Below are positions 23,398-34,512 of a stretch of 64,000 bases of DNA, one piece after another. Source of the stretch: Brachionus manjavacas (lineage: Eukaryota; Rotifera; Eurotatoria; Ploima; Brachionidae); assembly GCA_019054805.1 (NCBI GenBank), contig JAHQIY010000026.1, positions 310,001 to 374,000 of the forward strand, written 5' to 3'. Each line of letters starts with the position of its first letter. Positions within the stretch are counted from its first letter, which is position 1. The notes under the pieces were generated by a model. The model made no database searches. It was not told where the DNA came from and worked only from the letters and a program-made list of their open reading frames with translations. The position numbers and the translations under genes were made by a program.

Positions 23398-24535
23398 ATG
23401 GCTTCGAAAAGAAAAAATTCAAAAAAAAAAGTAGTTAGCGAGGCGTCAGAAGCCGAATCCGATGTTGAGTTTGCCGTAAAAAAAAAAAAAATGAAGGATG
23501 AAGATGTTAAAATGGTAGCAATTGAATATTTTATTCCGAATAATAAGCATCCATTTCATCATCTTCATCAAGTTCCGGGGAGCATTTCTTTAGAAAAAAT
23601 AATTGAGCCTACAGACACACAAGAAGTTGGATTCTAAAATACTGAACTGCTTCTGAAAAATGGTGAATGGTACCACCATGATGTGAAAAAATTATTTAAT
23701 TTTATTTAAAACTCAACAGCAGTAAAATACTGTGTGAAAAAATGGCTACCCATTTTTCAGGAGAGTAAAATGAAGTTTTTTATCTTATTTTTTTAAGTTT
23801 GTTAAAGGTGCTATGGTAAAATTTGTACACGAAATCGAAAATAATCATTTAATTGTCGAGGCTTCTGTACAATCAAATAAAATTTTCTTAGTACCTAAAA
23901 ATAAAGTAAAGATTTATATTTTAAGGTGTATTATATATTATCTCTTTATTTAATTTATTTTTAAGACAGGCAAACTAAAAGGAAATTTAGGAACTGTCCC
24001 GCTTGATAGAGCCTTATTGCAATTAAATGAAAATTTGCAAAATTTGAACTCAAGCATAAAAGAGATTATGAGCCAAAATAGAGAAATTAAAAATGTTTTA
24101 GTTGAAAACAGCTCCTTAGAAAAAAATAAAAGTTCGAGTTCAAAATCAAGTGATGATAATAGTGACTTTGAGGATCAGAATTTTGTTGGAAATGATTCTA
24201 TAAGTAAATTTATTTGAATAATAAATAAACTTTTATCTTAATTTTTTTCTTCAAAGCGAGCAATAAAGATTTTACTAACTCATTAAGAGGCTTAATTACT
24301 AAAAGATTTAAGGACGATCCTGGTCAAACTTTGGGACATTACCAGAAAACCTATCCTAATAGTATGCTCGAGATAAAAAGTAATTTTATTTTTTAAAGTT
24401 CAGAATTGAAATTTAGAACAATTATAAAAAGACGAATTACAAAAATATGTGCCAAAAAACTCGACGTTTAAAGAAGCTTGGGAGAAGGCAGCTAATAGCT
24501 TTAAGATGGACAAGAGCTCAAAAAAAACAAACTAA
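23398..24535 (+). pseudogene. Second gene of the Tc1 element, unknown function, three in-frame TAA codons
   Basis: The first exon starts with ATG at 23398 and encodes a lysine-rich N-terminus (SKRKNSKKK, then VKKKKMK) like a nuclear-localisation signal. The frame continues past TAA at about 23635 and another near 23709 with sensible protein (EWYHHDVKKLF, then CVKKWLPIF). Later exons give VHEIENNHLIVEASV, a coiled-coil-like section (LNENLQNLNSSIKEIMSQN), a serine/aspartate-rich linker, and a C-terminal helical domain (NSLRGLITKRF, then WEKAANSFKM) with one more in-frame TAA at about 24429. The stop is at 24533. The helical C-terminus is loosely reminiscent of BEN-type DNA-binding domains, but I do not claim that. 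It is carried inside the element's inverted repeats, so it is a passenger or accessory transposition gene. Confidence 0.62.
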
Positions 24536-24636
24536 ATTTAACTATTCTTTCTAAAACTTTATTCCAATTAAATTGTTTTTCAAAATTTGTAAATATTTAA
24601 ATAAAAATTAAAAAAAATACGTTTTTTTCCTGAAAT

Positions 24637-24950
24637 CCTAAAAATGTTAAAAATTTACGTAAATTTACGTAAAATTACGTAAATTTACAAAATTTTACAT
24701 TAAAAAATAAAAATTTACTAAATTTTACGTAAATTTACGTAAATTTTTATTTACATGGTAAAAAGTAGAAAGTCGATGAAAAAGCAGAATTGTAACCTTT
24801 TTTTCAAAAAATCATAACTTTTCTGTCCCTTTTTGATTTTACCAAAATTTACGTAATTTTACGTAATTTTACGTAAAATTACGTAAATTTGCGTAAATTT
24901 ACGTAAAATTACGTAAATTTTGGTAAAAACAAGTGAACAGAACGGGACTG
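24637..24950 (-). repeat. Right terminal inverted repeat of the Tc1 element
   Basis: This is the complement of 20862-21189, ending CAGAACGGGACTG before the duplicated TA. It has the same middle section and the same ACGT-rich sub-repeats. Confidence 0.93.
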
Positions 24951-25134
24951 TATATGATATTATGATTTATTTTTTTATATTTTTATATTTACATTTTATT
25001 TATTTTTTATATGTATGATTTAGTCTAATTGAAACAAATATTTTTTTCACGGCAATTTGTTCACTTCATGACATAATTTGATTCTATGAAAAGTTTTGAC
25101 TTGCTTTTAATTTAAATTTTTAATGGTTTCATTT

Positions 25135-25851
25135 ACCTGTATGCTGTTCATTAACATGAATCCAAAAGGATATTCACTTATTTCTTGAATATAACCTGGT
25201 ATTTGTTCCGTATTTAAACAAATTTTTTGTCATGATTTTAATGAGGCTCTTAAATCGATAATATGATCGTTACTATTTTTATTTGAATTTATTCTTTCAG
25301 ACTTAATCATCTTCAACACGCTTTCATTAGTAGATTTTTCTATTAATGAATAAATAATAATTTTTTTTTAAATTTAAAAAAAAAACCCTTTTAGAAATCT
25401 TCACCTGAATCATTTTCATAATTATAAATTATATTATCATTTAAAACACATGAAATTCCATCGGCTTCAAGTTTAACTGCTTGTTCATTTCTCATTTCTA
25501 ACCAGTGTCTTAATTTTTTTACAATCTTTTCGTGGTTGCAATTTTCTGTCATTTGAATATTGAAATAAATGTCTGAATATTGATTTGGTTCATTTTTACA
25601 ATAAAAAAAAACTTATTATTGCACAACTCATATTTACAACTATAAAGTTCAGACCAATAACTTTTAGTATTAAACCAATTATAAATGTTTTTCAACTAAC
25701 AATTAATTCCATAATTATTTTGAAGCTTAAAACTAATGTTATCATGAAAATCTATTAAAAGTCTTCTTCTTTTTTCTGCTTTGACTCTTATGAGATAACC
25801 ACTCTACTCTTCATAGCTTAAAGCGACTGTGAAAGACTTATATTTTTCCAT
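25135..25851 (-). pseudogene. FLYWCH/WRKY-like zinc-binding protein gene, decayed
   Basis: Read leftwards from the ATG at 25851, the protein starts MEKYKSFTVALSYEE, then TAG, and runs on in frame. After a second TAG it gives a probable zinc-binding block: YWSELYSCKYELC, then after a frame shift ENCNHEKIVKKLRHW, followed by EQAVKLEADGI. The order W-x2-L-Y-x-C-x4-C...C-x-H resembles FLYWCH and WRKY-GCM1 zinc fingers, which often sit at the N-terminus of MULE transposases or in transcription factors. A further exon follows after an intron at about 25345. A related protein is encoded at 44.2-44.9 kb. It is divergent from the coiled-coil/C2H2 gene at 26.0 kb, about 190 bases apart. No transposase core was found beside it. 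Confidence 0.5.
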
Positions 25852-26040
25852 TTTTTATTAGAGAAAAACCAAATCCAATTTTTAAAATATCAAATAAATT
25901 GCACAACTTTGTTTAATAAAATAAACGAGGCCTTTAATTTCAAAAGCTTAATAGAAAATATAAAATTTTCCTTATCTAGCCATATATAGAAACACACTTT
26001 GATTATTATTTAGGATGGTTAATCCTTATAAATAATTGAA

Positions 26041-27802
26041 ATGTTTTATTATTGTAATATACATTACATTATAACGATGAATGCAAACGCAAGTGCAAAT
26101 GATAAGAAAAGAATTTTAAGTTCAAACACTTCATTCAATGAAGAAGTCGAGGGTGATTCAATTTACAATGCTATTCGGTCAACAGTTTCCGGTTTAATTG
26201 ATGATGTTGGTGTAAATTTAAAAAAAATATCTTCTTCAATTCAAAAAAGTAAAGTTCCAAAATCCAATACAAACATGCAAAATGTTTTAAAAAATCTTGA
26301 ATCAAAAACAAATTCATATTCGCTGCATGATATCAATTGTTTGTAAATAGTATTGTATTTACACTTTAGATTCTCATCCAAATGATGAAATCAAAGAATA
26401 ATACATAAAATGTAAAGAAGAATCCTTAAATGAATTAATTCAGTCAAAAAAAAATTTAAGAGACAAAAAAATAGAAGCTTTTAAATGCGATGTATGCGAA
26501 TTTTCATCTTGTTCGCAAAGGAGACTAAAGCAACATCCCATTATAATAAAAAAAATGAAATTAATCAAAAAATCTAGTTGTAAACGATAATAAAAAATTA
26601 AAAAGTGAAAGTGATTTAAAAATAAAAAAAGTAATAAGTAAAAGTTATTTATCATTGAAAAGTTTAATAGCTGACCAAGAAAAAATTATAGAAGATTATA
26701 GAAATAATAAAGTGAATTTAAAATTTCGTATGAAAAAAAATTTAATGAGTTAAATTCAGAATTATTAAAAAAAGATGAGGATAAAATAAGTTTAAGAATT
26801 CAACTTGATAGAAATAAAGGTGCACTCGCTCAGCTAAAAAATAAAACAAAAAAAAAATATCAAAAAGAGAATGCTATTTTTGAGCTTGAGCAAAAAAACA
26901 AAGGCTTAGTCAATAAAAAAACTGATCTTGAAGGTCAGTTAAATGTTTTGAAGGTAAATTTTTTTTTTAATTTTACTATATTTTTGATTCTTTATTTTAT
27001 TTTTGTATAAAAAATTTAAAAAAATTCTTTGTTTGTTAAATTAAAAAAATTTAAATTTTTTTTAAGGAAATGAAAATTATTGGAGTTCAATTGCTAAGCG
27101 CTTTGAAAATGATCTAAGAGTCACTCAGACTAATTTTCAGCACATGAACAACAATTTTGAGACAAAAAATGAAGAATTAGTCAAAATAAGATCTGATTTG
27201 GAAAGAAAAGAAGGAGAACTCACAGAGTTAAAATCCGAATTAAATAAGCTAAGTTCGAGAAAAAGCGCTGAATTTTCTGCAGAGCAATTTTCTTTCATGA
27301 ATAAAAAAAAGTCTTCCGGTATTCATATATCCAGTGAGCAATTCCAATCTCATATTAATCCTGTGAACGAATCTTTTACTTCGTTTCCAGCAAACAATGA
27401 TTAAAATAAATGTAGTTATTACATTAATGAAAATTTTTCAAAAGGTTCTCAAAAAAATTTTAGATTTCCTTCTTTTCAATACATAAATCCAACCCAACCG
27501 AAAGATATTGAAATGGTTGATTCTGTTTTTCAAAAATTAAACCATTTGTAAATGATTTATCATTTCCAATCTAAAGTTTATCAAATTCTCAAATTCTTTC
27601 GTTAAAATATTTAATTGCAATGGAAAATGTTACTAAATCTCTAAACAACAAACCTAATTCAGGAGTTTGTAATGTTTGTGGAAAGGATTTCGGAAATTTT
27701 CAATCAATGCGGCAGCATCAAAGCCTTCAACATTTTAAACTTTTAAAACAATACAGAACAGAATATGGAAAGATGTTTGAGAATTATTTAAATTTTAAAT
27801 AA
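26041..27802 (+). CDS. Coiled-coil protein with C2H2 zinc fingers, multi-exon, probably damaged
   Basis: The first exon (ATG 26041 or 26077, to about 26345) encodes a polar N-terminus. A second piece (about 26370-26600) has a partial finger, CDVCEFSSCSQRRLKQH. Then come long charged coiled-coil segments (about 26640-26955 and 27065-27403, for example LVKIRSDLERKEGELTELK). The last exon (27620-27802) has a good C2H2 finger, CNVCGKDFGNFQSMRQH, and ends NYLNFK with TAA. Intron borders of GT-AG type with T-rich 3' ends lie between the pieces, but there are frame changes near 26400 and 26590 and a stop at about 27403, so I cannot write one clean frame. Its last exon was copied to 17.9 kb. It may be a passenger gene of a mobile element, like those at 23.4 and 47.2 kb. 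Confidence 0.5.
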
Positions 27803-29258
27803 TTTTTTTCAATTTTTTTAGTTGGATATATATGTTATTACATTGATATTTATTATAATTAACTTGTAGTTATCGAATGATTTTGATTGAAGTCATTTCA
27901 ATTTTTTTTATTCAACTATTATTAATTTTTATCCAATAAAATATTTTATCTGTAATTGATTTTTGATTTATTTTTGTATTTTTATTTTTTAATTTTTGAT
28001 TATAAATTAAAAAATTATTTTTTCTTATTTTCTAAATCTATATTGCATGTAAATCATAATACATTAAAATTATTTTAATTAAATCAAAGATATATTTTAA
28101 TATTTAAAAACAAACTTTTTGAATTGAAATGATATTTTGAATTGATCATCAACTTACAGATGCCTTGACATAAAATATCTTTTTGGCTAAATTTTAAAGA
28201 ATTTTTTTCAAAATAATTAACTCATAATTCATCGTTTGTATCAATGTCCTTCTAAAGTGAAGCCAAAAGCGTAAATAACCATTTAATTGGTATCCAAAAT
28301 TAAAATAACTTAAAAAATTAATTTAAACGACTTATATGAGATAAAGATATATCAAAAACATGAATAAGTTTTTTTTATGAATTTATAAAATATCAAGTGA
28401 ATTATTCAATTCTATAATAAATAAATACAAAGTAAGTATTGAAGATAGAAATTCCGATATTCTGAAATAAGCGATGAATTTGGATTCAATCAATTATTTT
28501 TTATCACAATTATTAAAATAATCAAAAGCTATAAAAAACTTAACTTTTTTTAAAATATTTTTTGGTCGGAATCGTATAGAGAAATTTTAGAATCAGAGTT
28601 ATTTCTAGAAAATTCTATAAAAAAATTAATTAAATTTTGTTATAGATTTTATTTGCTTAAAAAAAATATCTCGTTATTTTCATCAAAATTAAAGTTTTCA
28701 CAAAATATATATGTTATGTCAAATTTTCTTCGTGTTATGAATAAATTATTGTTTTTGCATATTGAATCTGGTATTAAATTATCAACATGAAAATAAAATC
28801 AAAAATATATCTTATTATTTTACTTTTCATTTTAAAGTTTTTAATCAGAGTGTCTATTGGAAGTATTTGTCATGCAGTCATTTGGTTTTTGACTCCACAG
28901 TAAACTGTAGTTTTTTATTCTATAGTCGATCAACCGACATTGATCTGAGCAAAGATTTTGGAGATTAATGAGCAGAATGGGTTTTGGTAGAGAAACATTC
29001 AATGGTTCTGATCGAATTAGAAAACGATGAAATTCATATTTTTTTATTTTTCGCAGAAATATTCCTTCAACACTTTATTCAATAAGGTAAAAGAGAAAAA
29101 AAATATTTGAGTAAAATTTTGAAATTACTAAAATTGTCAAATATAACAATTTGATTTTTATTACACAAAGATGAACTTGAAGCATTTCGATAACAAGCTA
29201 ATTGTCTCATTGAGACAGAGCGATCCGACCCGATCGGAAAAATGAGACTTACACTTAG

Positions 29259-29797
29259 TGGGCAGCGGCGAGCAAATCTTCCTTCCCAAATCCGGCCTTA
29301 CCTACTCCACTTGGCTCTACATCGACAAGTTCGACTCCAATGCCAAAAGCCTCCATTCCATCCGACAGCTCACTCTGATCAAGCATTCCAAGCTAAATGA
29401 CACTGTCTCGTCTTGTTTGTGCGTCTACTTGAGCGCCAAGAACCACTCGATGTTCGTCAACACGAACGAGTGTCTGCTGAACCAGCTCAAGCACGTCGAA
29501 AAGCTGAGCGAGTTAAACTGCTCGAAGCTGTTCCAAGAGGGAAAAAGGCTGCAATTGGTCATAGTGCTTAGCCGGGCTGTGCTCAAGACGAGCACCGAGA
29601 ATTGCAAGCTTGTGGGCAGCCAAGAATTGAGCTAATTGAATTCGATAGTTGTGGCGAACGGGCTTTCGTGCACGCCGTCATCGGCACGCTGTCCATGTTT
29701 CGCTGTCAGTCGGCGGTGGTGCCAACTCGTCGTAATGTTCGAAATGACAAATTTTCGCCGCGTCTACAACAAAAACGACAGCAAGGCCATTGGTAAA
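29259..29797 (+). pseudogene. WDFY3/Blue cheese-like concanavalin-A-like exon, copy 1
   Basis: This is a GC-richer block preceded by a splice-acceptor-like ACACTTAG. It reads GLTYSTWLYIDKF, then CLCVYLSAKNHSMFVNTNE, then VIVLSRAVLKTSTENC. This order is characteristic of the concanavalin-A-like region before the PH-BEACH domains in WDFY3 (ALFY; Drosophila Blue cheese), a large scaffold for selective autophagy. The frame stops at 29633; a homologous continuation (FVHAVIGTLSMFR) is in another frame, so there is at least one frameshift. A donor-like GGTAAAC follows at 29793. A short upstream piece (from about 29171) ends in TGA. No neighbouring BEACH exon is present on either side. I take it as a captured or relic host exon. 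Confidence 0.72.
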
Positions 29798-29959
29798 CAA
29801 ATTTTTTTTTTAGATATGTCAAAACTAAACTCAATTAACATTTTTAATTTTTTTAATAAATTATTTTAAATAAAAATTCAAATTGCAAACTGCAATTATT
29901 CAAATTTTCTTTTTTATTTTTAAGCAAGATTGAACAAAATGAAAATGAGCAAAATTTTT

Positions 29960-30675
29960 ACTTTGCCGAAAGGACTCAAAATAACAAAATATTTATTTAA
30001 CAAAGAAGAGAACACTAAAGGACAGTTATGGACAAATATTCGTCTTAAATATAAAAATACATAAAAGGACAAAATATTTTTAACATTTAAAAAGATACTA
30101 AAGGACAAAATACTCTCCTCACATAGAATAGAATACAAAAGGAACAAATATTCTCCCTACTTTTAAAAGGACACAAAAGGACAAGATATTCTACTATTCA
30201 CTTTAATGTGAGAAAAAGACAGTAACAATAAATTTTCATTTGCAAAAAAGGAAAGAACTCAAAAATAGAAAGAATTTTCATAACATATAAGAGAACACAA
30301 ATGGACAAAATATTCTCCTTACATGATCACATAAGGACAAAATATTTTCCTTATGAAATAAAAGATTGAAAAGAACTGCAAAGAAAACTTTTTACTTGCA
30401 AATAAGGAAAGGACTCAAAAAAACAAAATATTCTTTTAGACAAAGAAGGGAACATTAAAGTACAATTTAGGACAAATTATTCGTCTTAAATAGAAAAAAA
30501 CATAAAAGAACAAAATTTTCTCCTTATAAATTGAAGGAGAGAAAACGACAGTATAGATAACTTTTTATTTGAAAATAAGGAAAGGACTCAAAATAACAGA
30601 AAATTCTCCTAGCAAATTAAAGACGAGAAAAGGACAAAAAATTCTACTATTAACTTTAAGGAGAGAAAAGGATTA
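29960..30675 (+). repeat. GGACAAAATATTCTCCT-family array, duplication copy 1
   Basis: About fifteen degenerate units lie between the WDFY3-like exon and the broken end of LTR element B. It joins the element sequence at AGGAGAGAAAAGG|ATTACTCTT near 30674, so the array marks the truncation point. Confidence 0.85.
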
Positions 30676-32406
30676 CTCTTATTATATGTTAAGAAAAGCC
30701 CTTCGCTTGTTTCATACATACTCAAATTACATTTATTTAATATTTTAGTTACTTTAAACATTTGATTTCCATTTGGGTTGCTTAATATATTATCATACGG
30801 AAATTAAGTTTTAACGAAGAGAATAATCTATACGGACAAGAGTTAACTATTTCCTTATTCCATATAAGTATTGTATCTCCAAGGTTGCATTCTAAGTTGT
30901 CTGCATTACAGATTTCATTGAATATTTTATTTTTATATCTTATTTTAGTCTTTAGTAGTCTACAGTTATATCCAGTAGTTAGAACTGTACTAAGCCATTT
31001 AAAGTTTTCAATTGAATTTTCGTCAAACTCACAATTTCCATCTTTACAAAACATTAAAAAACCATTGCATGTTCTTGATCGTACCATTATTTCACATTCC
31101 AATTCACTTTGTTTTTGTATGTCTACTCTTCTTTTACTGCTTCTAGCCCCGGAAAAAATAGTATAGGTGCTTACTTTAATAATCTTTATAACCATGACCA
31201 TCAATTGCTAAATTTTGCTTTATCAATATTTCCATATACTTAAAATTGGAATTTTGAGTGTTTTATGGCGCAATCCTCTACAAGGTTTAAAACCGGAGTG
31301 TTTGCGACATTATCGTAGTTTGGTGTATCACACACATAAAAATTATTATCCAGTCTTAATGATACGATAGGAAATATAAGCATGCTGGCTATTAATGTTA
31401 AAATATTTATAAAAGTCGGAGGGTTATAAACTATTTTTCTTGGTCTTCCTCTTTTTCTTTTCTCAGTGTTAGTTTCATTTTTTTTAGATTTCCAATAATT
31501 TTCTATCAGTTTGGGATCCAGAAAACTTCCAATTGGTTCCAATTAATTATGTTTGGCGTCGAAATTTTTCCATTTTACAAGAAATAAATATTTTTTATTT
31601 TTATTTTTTTTTTCATCCATTTTATGGTCAAAAATTTTTTCGACTTCAAATACAACATTTTTAGTTTCCCCGTTGTTTGTGACGTTGCCTAATTTTAATC
31701 TCTGCAATGGAAATGTATCTGTTAATACATTTTTTAATGCATCTTCCACGATATAATTGGCATTTTTCGTCAGACCTATTACAGTAAACGGACCACGGTA
31801 TTTAGGGTGAAGCTTATTTTGTATGCCTGATTAACTAATCCATACCTTAGTTCCTATTGGATTTTTTCCTCAGTAATTGGTCTTATTTTGTTTTGTGCTT
31901 TAACTTGCTTATTCTTACTTTTTTCGATGTTACGAAGTGTTTCTGGATAAGATTTTTCCATCAAAAATATTATCTCCAAGACTCGTTTATCCAGTGCGTT
32001 GTGTTTAAACTCTGAATCAACAGAAGACCAGTTCCTAAATCCGTTCATTTTTCTTCCGAACTTTAACTCGAATGTAGAGATTAATGTTGATGTATGGACT
32101 CTAGTTCTATATGCTAGCAACACATACGGTATCCATTTTGGCCAGTCTTCAGTATTCTGTTCACAATGTCGCCTCAAACATTTAACGAATTCTCCATTAA
32201 ATCTCTCAACCTGACCGTTTATCCTAGGATGGAATGCTGATATAACAACAAGCTCAGCGCCGATTCTTTTAATAAGATTGTCTACGATAGCGTTGTTAAA
32301 CTCTGTCCCCTGATCTGAAAGAATTACCTTAGGAGGACCAAACAAGCATATATATTTCCATAGGTGATCAGCGATTTCAATAGCTGTTTTACTTTTAATA
32401 GGTTCT
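30674..32406 (-). pseudogene. 3' part of LTR element B (integrase end, chromodomain, env-like), duplication copy 1
   Basis: Read leftwards: the integrase core C-terminal half (32345-31854, with LSDQGTEFNN and INGQVERFNGE intact), then the chromodomain (31749-31543, with FLVKWKNF). A TAA at 31541 interrupts it, and the frame continues EPIGSFLDPKLIENYW, the AT-hook KRKRGRPRK, a hydrophobic segment (ILTLIASMLIFPIVSL), and a Cys-containing ectodomain (31240-30782). It stops where the GGACAAAA array begins. It lacks everything upstream because the duplication breakpoint cuts integrase at 32407. It differs from copy 2 by only a few bases. Confidence 0.88.
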
Positions 32407-33096
32407 TCGTATAGAGAAATTTTAGAATCAGAGTTATTTCTAGAAAATTCTATAAAAAAATTAATTAAATTTTGTTATAGATTTTATTTGCTTAAAAAAA
32501 ATATCTCGTTATTTTCATCAAAATTAAAGTTTTCACAAAATATATATGTTATGTCAAATTTTCTTCGTGTTATGAATAAATTATTGTTTTTGCATATTGA
32601 ATCTGGTATTAAATTATCAACATGAAAATAAAATCAAAAATATATCTTATTATTTTACTTTTCATTTTAAAGTTTTTAATCAGAGTGTCTATTGGAAGTA
32701 TTTGTCATGCAGTCATTTGGTTTTTGACTCCACAGTAAACTGTAGTTTTTTATTCTATAGTCGATCAACCGACATTGATCTGAGCAAAGATTTTGGAGAT
32801 TAATGAGCAGAATGGGTTTTGGTAGAGAAACATTCAATGGTTCTGATCGAATTAGAAAACGATGAAATTCATATTTTTTTATTTTTCGCAGAAATATTCC
32901 TTCAACACTTTATTCAATAAGGTAAAAAAAGAGAAAAAAAATATTTGAGTAAAATTTTGAAATTACTAAAATTGTCAAATATAACAATTTGATTTTTATT
33001 ACACAAAGATGAACTTGAAGCATTTCGATAACAAGCTAATTGTCTCATTGAGACAGAGCGATCCGACCCGATCGGAAAAATGAGACTTACACTTAG

Positions 33097-33635
33097 TGGG
33101 CAGCGGCGAGCAAATCTTCCTTCCCAAATCCGGCCTTACCTACTCCACTTGGCTCTACATCGACAAGTTCGACTCCAATGCCAAAAGCCTCCATTCCATC
33201 CGACAGCTCACTCTGATCAAGCATTCCAAGCTAAATGACACTGTCTCGTCTTGTTTGTGCGTCTACTTGAGCGCCAAGAACCACTCGATGTTCGTCAACA
33301 CGAACGAGTGTCTGCTGAACCAGCTCAAGCACGTCGAAAAGCTGAGCGAGTTAAACTGCTCGAAGCTGTTCCAAGAGGGAAAAAGGCTGCAATTGGTCAT
33401 AGTGCTTAGCCGGGCTGTGCTCAAGACGAGCACCGAGAATTGCAAGCTTGTGGGCAGCCAAGAATTGAGCTAATTGAATTCGATAGTTGTGGCGAACGGG
33501 CTTTCGTGCACGCCGTCATCGGCACGCTGTCCATGTTTCGCTGTCAGTCGGCGGTGGTGCCAACTCGTCGTAATGTTCGAAATGACAAATTTTCGCCGCG
33601 TCTACAACAAAAACGACAGCAAGGCCATTGGTAAA
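33097..33635 (+). pseudogene. WDFY3/Blue cheese-like concanavalin-A-like exon, copy 2
   Basis: As far as I can read, this is the same as 29259-29797, including the stop and the frameshift before FVHAVIGTLSMFR. The shared defects mean the exon was already broken before the duplication. Confidence 0.72.
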
Positions 33636-33797
33636 CAAATTTTTTTTTTAGATATGTCAAAACTAAACTCAATTAACATTTTTAATTTTTTTAATAAATT
33701 ATTTTAAATAAAAATTCAAATTGCAAACTGCAATTATTCAAATTTTCTTTTTATTTTTAAGCAAGATTGAACAAAATGAAAATGAGCAAAATTTTTA

Positions 33798-34512
33798 CTT
33801 TGCCGAAAGGACTCAAAATAACAAAATATTTATTTAACAAAGAAGAGAACACTAAAGGACAGTTATGGACAAATATTCGTCTTAAATATAAAAATACATA
33901 AAAGGACAAAATATTTTTTTAACATTTAAAAAGATACTAAAGGACAAAATACTCTCCTCACATAGAATAGAATACAAAAGGAACAAATATTCTCCCTACT
34001 TTTAAAAGGACACAAAAGGACAAGATATTCTACTATTCACTTTAATGTGAGAAAAAGACAGTAACAATAAATTTTCATTTGCAAAAAAGGAAAGAACTCA
34101 AAAATAGAAAGAATTTTCATAACATATAAGAGAACACAAATGGACAAAATATTCTCCTTACATGATCACATAAGGACAAAATATTTTCCTTATGAAATAA
34201 AAGATTGAAAAGAACTGCAAAGAAAACTTTTTACTTGCAAATAAGGAAAGGACTCAAAAAAACAAAATATTCTTTTAGACAAAGAAGGGAACATTAAAGT
34301 ACAATTTAGGACAAATTATTCGTCTTAAATAGAAAAAAACATAAAAGAACAAAATTTTCTCCTTATAAATTGAAGGAGAGAAAACGACAGTATAGATAAC
34401 TTTTTATTTGAAAATAAGGAAAGGACTCAAAATAACAGAAAATTCTCCTAGCAAATTAAAGACGAGAAAAGGACAAAAAATTCTACTATTAACTTTAAGG
34501 AGAGAAAAGGAT
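33798..34512 (+). repeat. GGACAAAATATTCTCCT-family array, duplication copy 2
   Basis: Second copy of 29960-30675, with small differences in T and A runs. It marks the truncated 3' end of LTR element B. Confidence 0.85.

Larger units (their letters stand above)
20862..24950. mobile_element. Complete two-gene Tc1/mariner element with TA target duplication
   Basis: The ends are CAGTCCCGTTCTG and the complement CAGAACGGGACTG, flanked on both sides by TA (20860-20861 and 24951-24952), the Tc1/mariner insertion signature. The inverted repeats are long (20862-21189 and 24637-24950) and filled with TTTACGTAAA-type sub-repeats. Inside are a minus-strand DD34E transposase, a 299-base palindrome, and a plus-strand second gene. 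At 4.09 kb it is much longer than the usual 1.3-2 kb of Tc1 elements. The termini look nearly perfect, but both genes contain nonsense codons, so this copy would need proteins from another. Confidence 0.93.
28573..32407. repeat. 3.84 kb tandem duplication, copy 1
   Basis: The unit begins at a TCGTAT motif (28572-28577) and ends at another (32407-32412), where the second copy starts. The two copies look nearly identical by eye, with a few homopolymer length changes. Each contains A/T-rich flank, a WDFY3-like exon, a GGACAAAA array and the 3' end of LTR element B. Confidence 0.93.

Noticed and set aside
23398-24535. Repeated in-frame TAA codons in otherwise sensible frames could mean stop-codon reassignment.
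   Set aside because: Many frames in the window end naturally at TAA, and TAG and TGA also interrupt frames. Frameshifts occur as well. Ordinary decay in AT-rich DNA explains it.
29425-29607. Minus-strand frame opposite the WDFY3-like exon.
   Set aside because: It is a shadow of the plus-strand exon, which has clear protein similarity.
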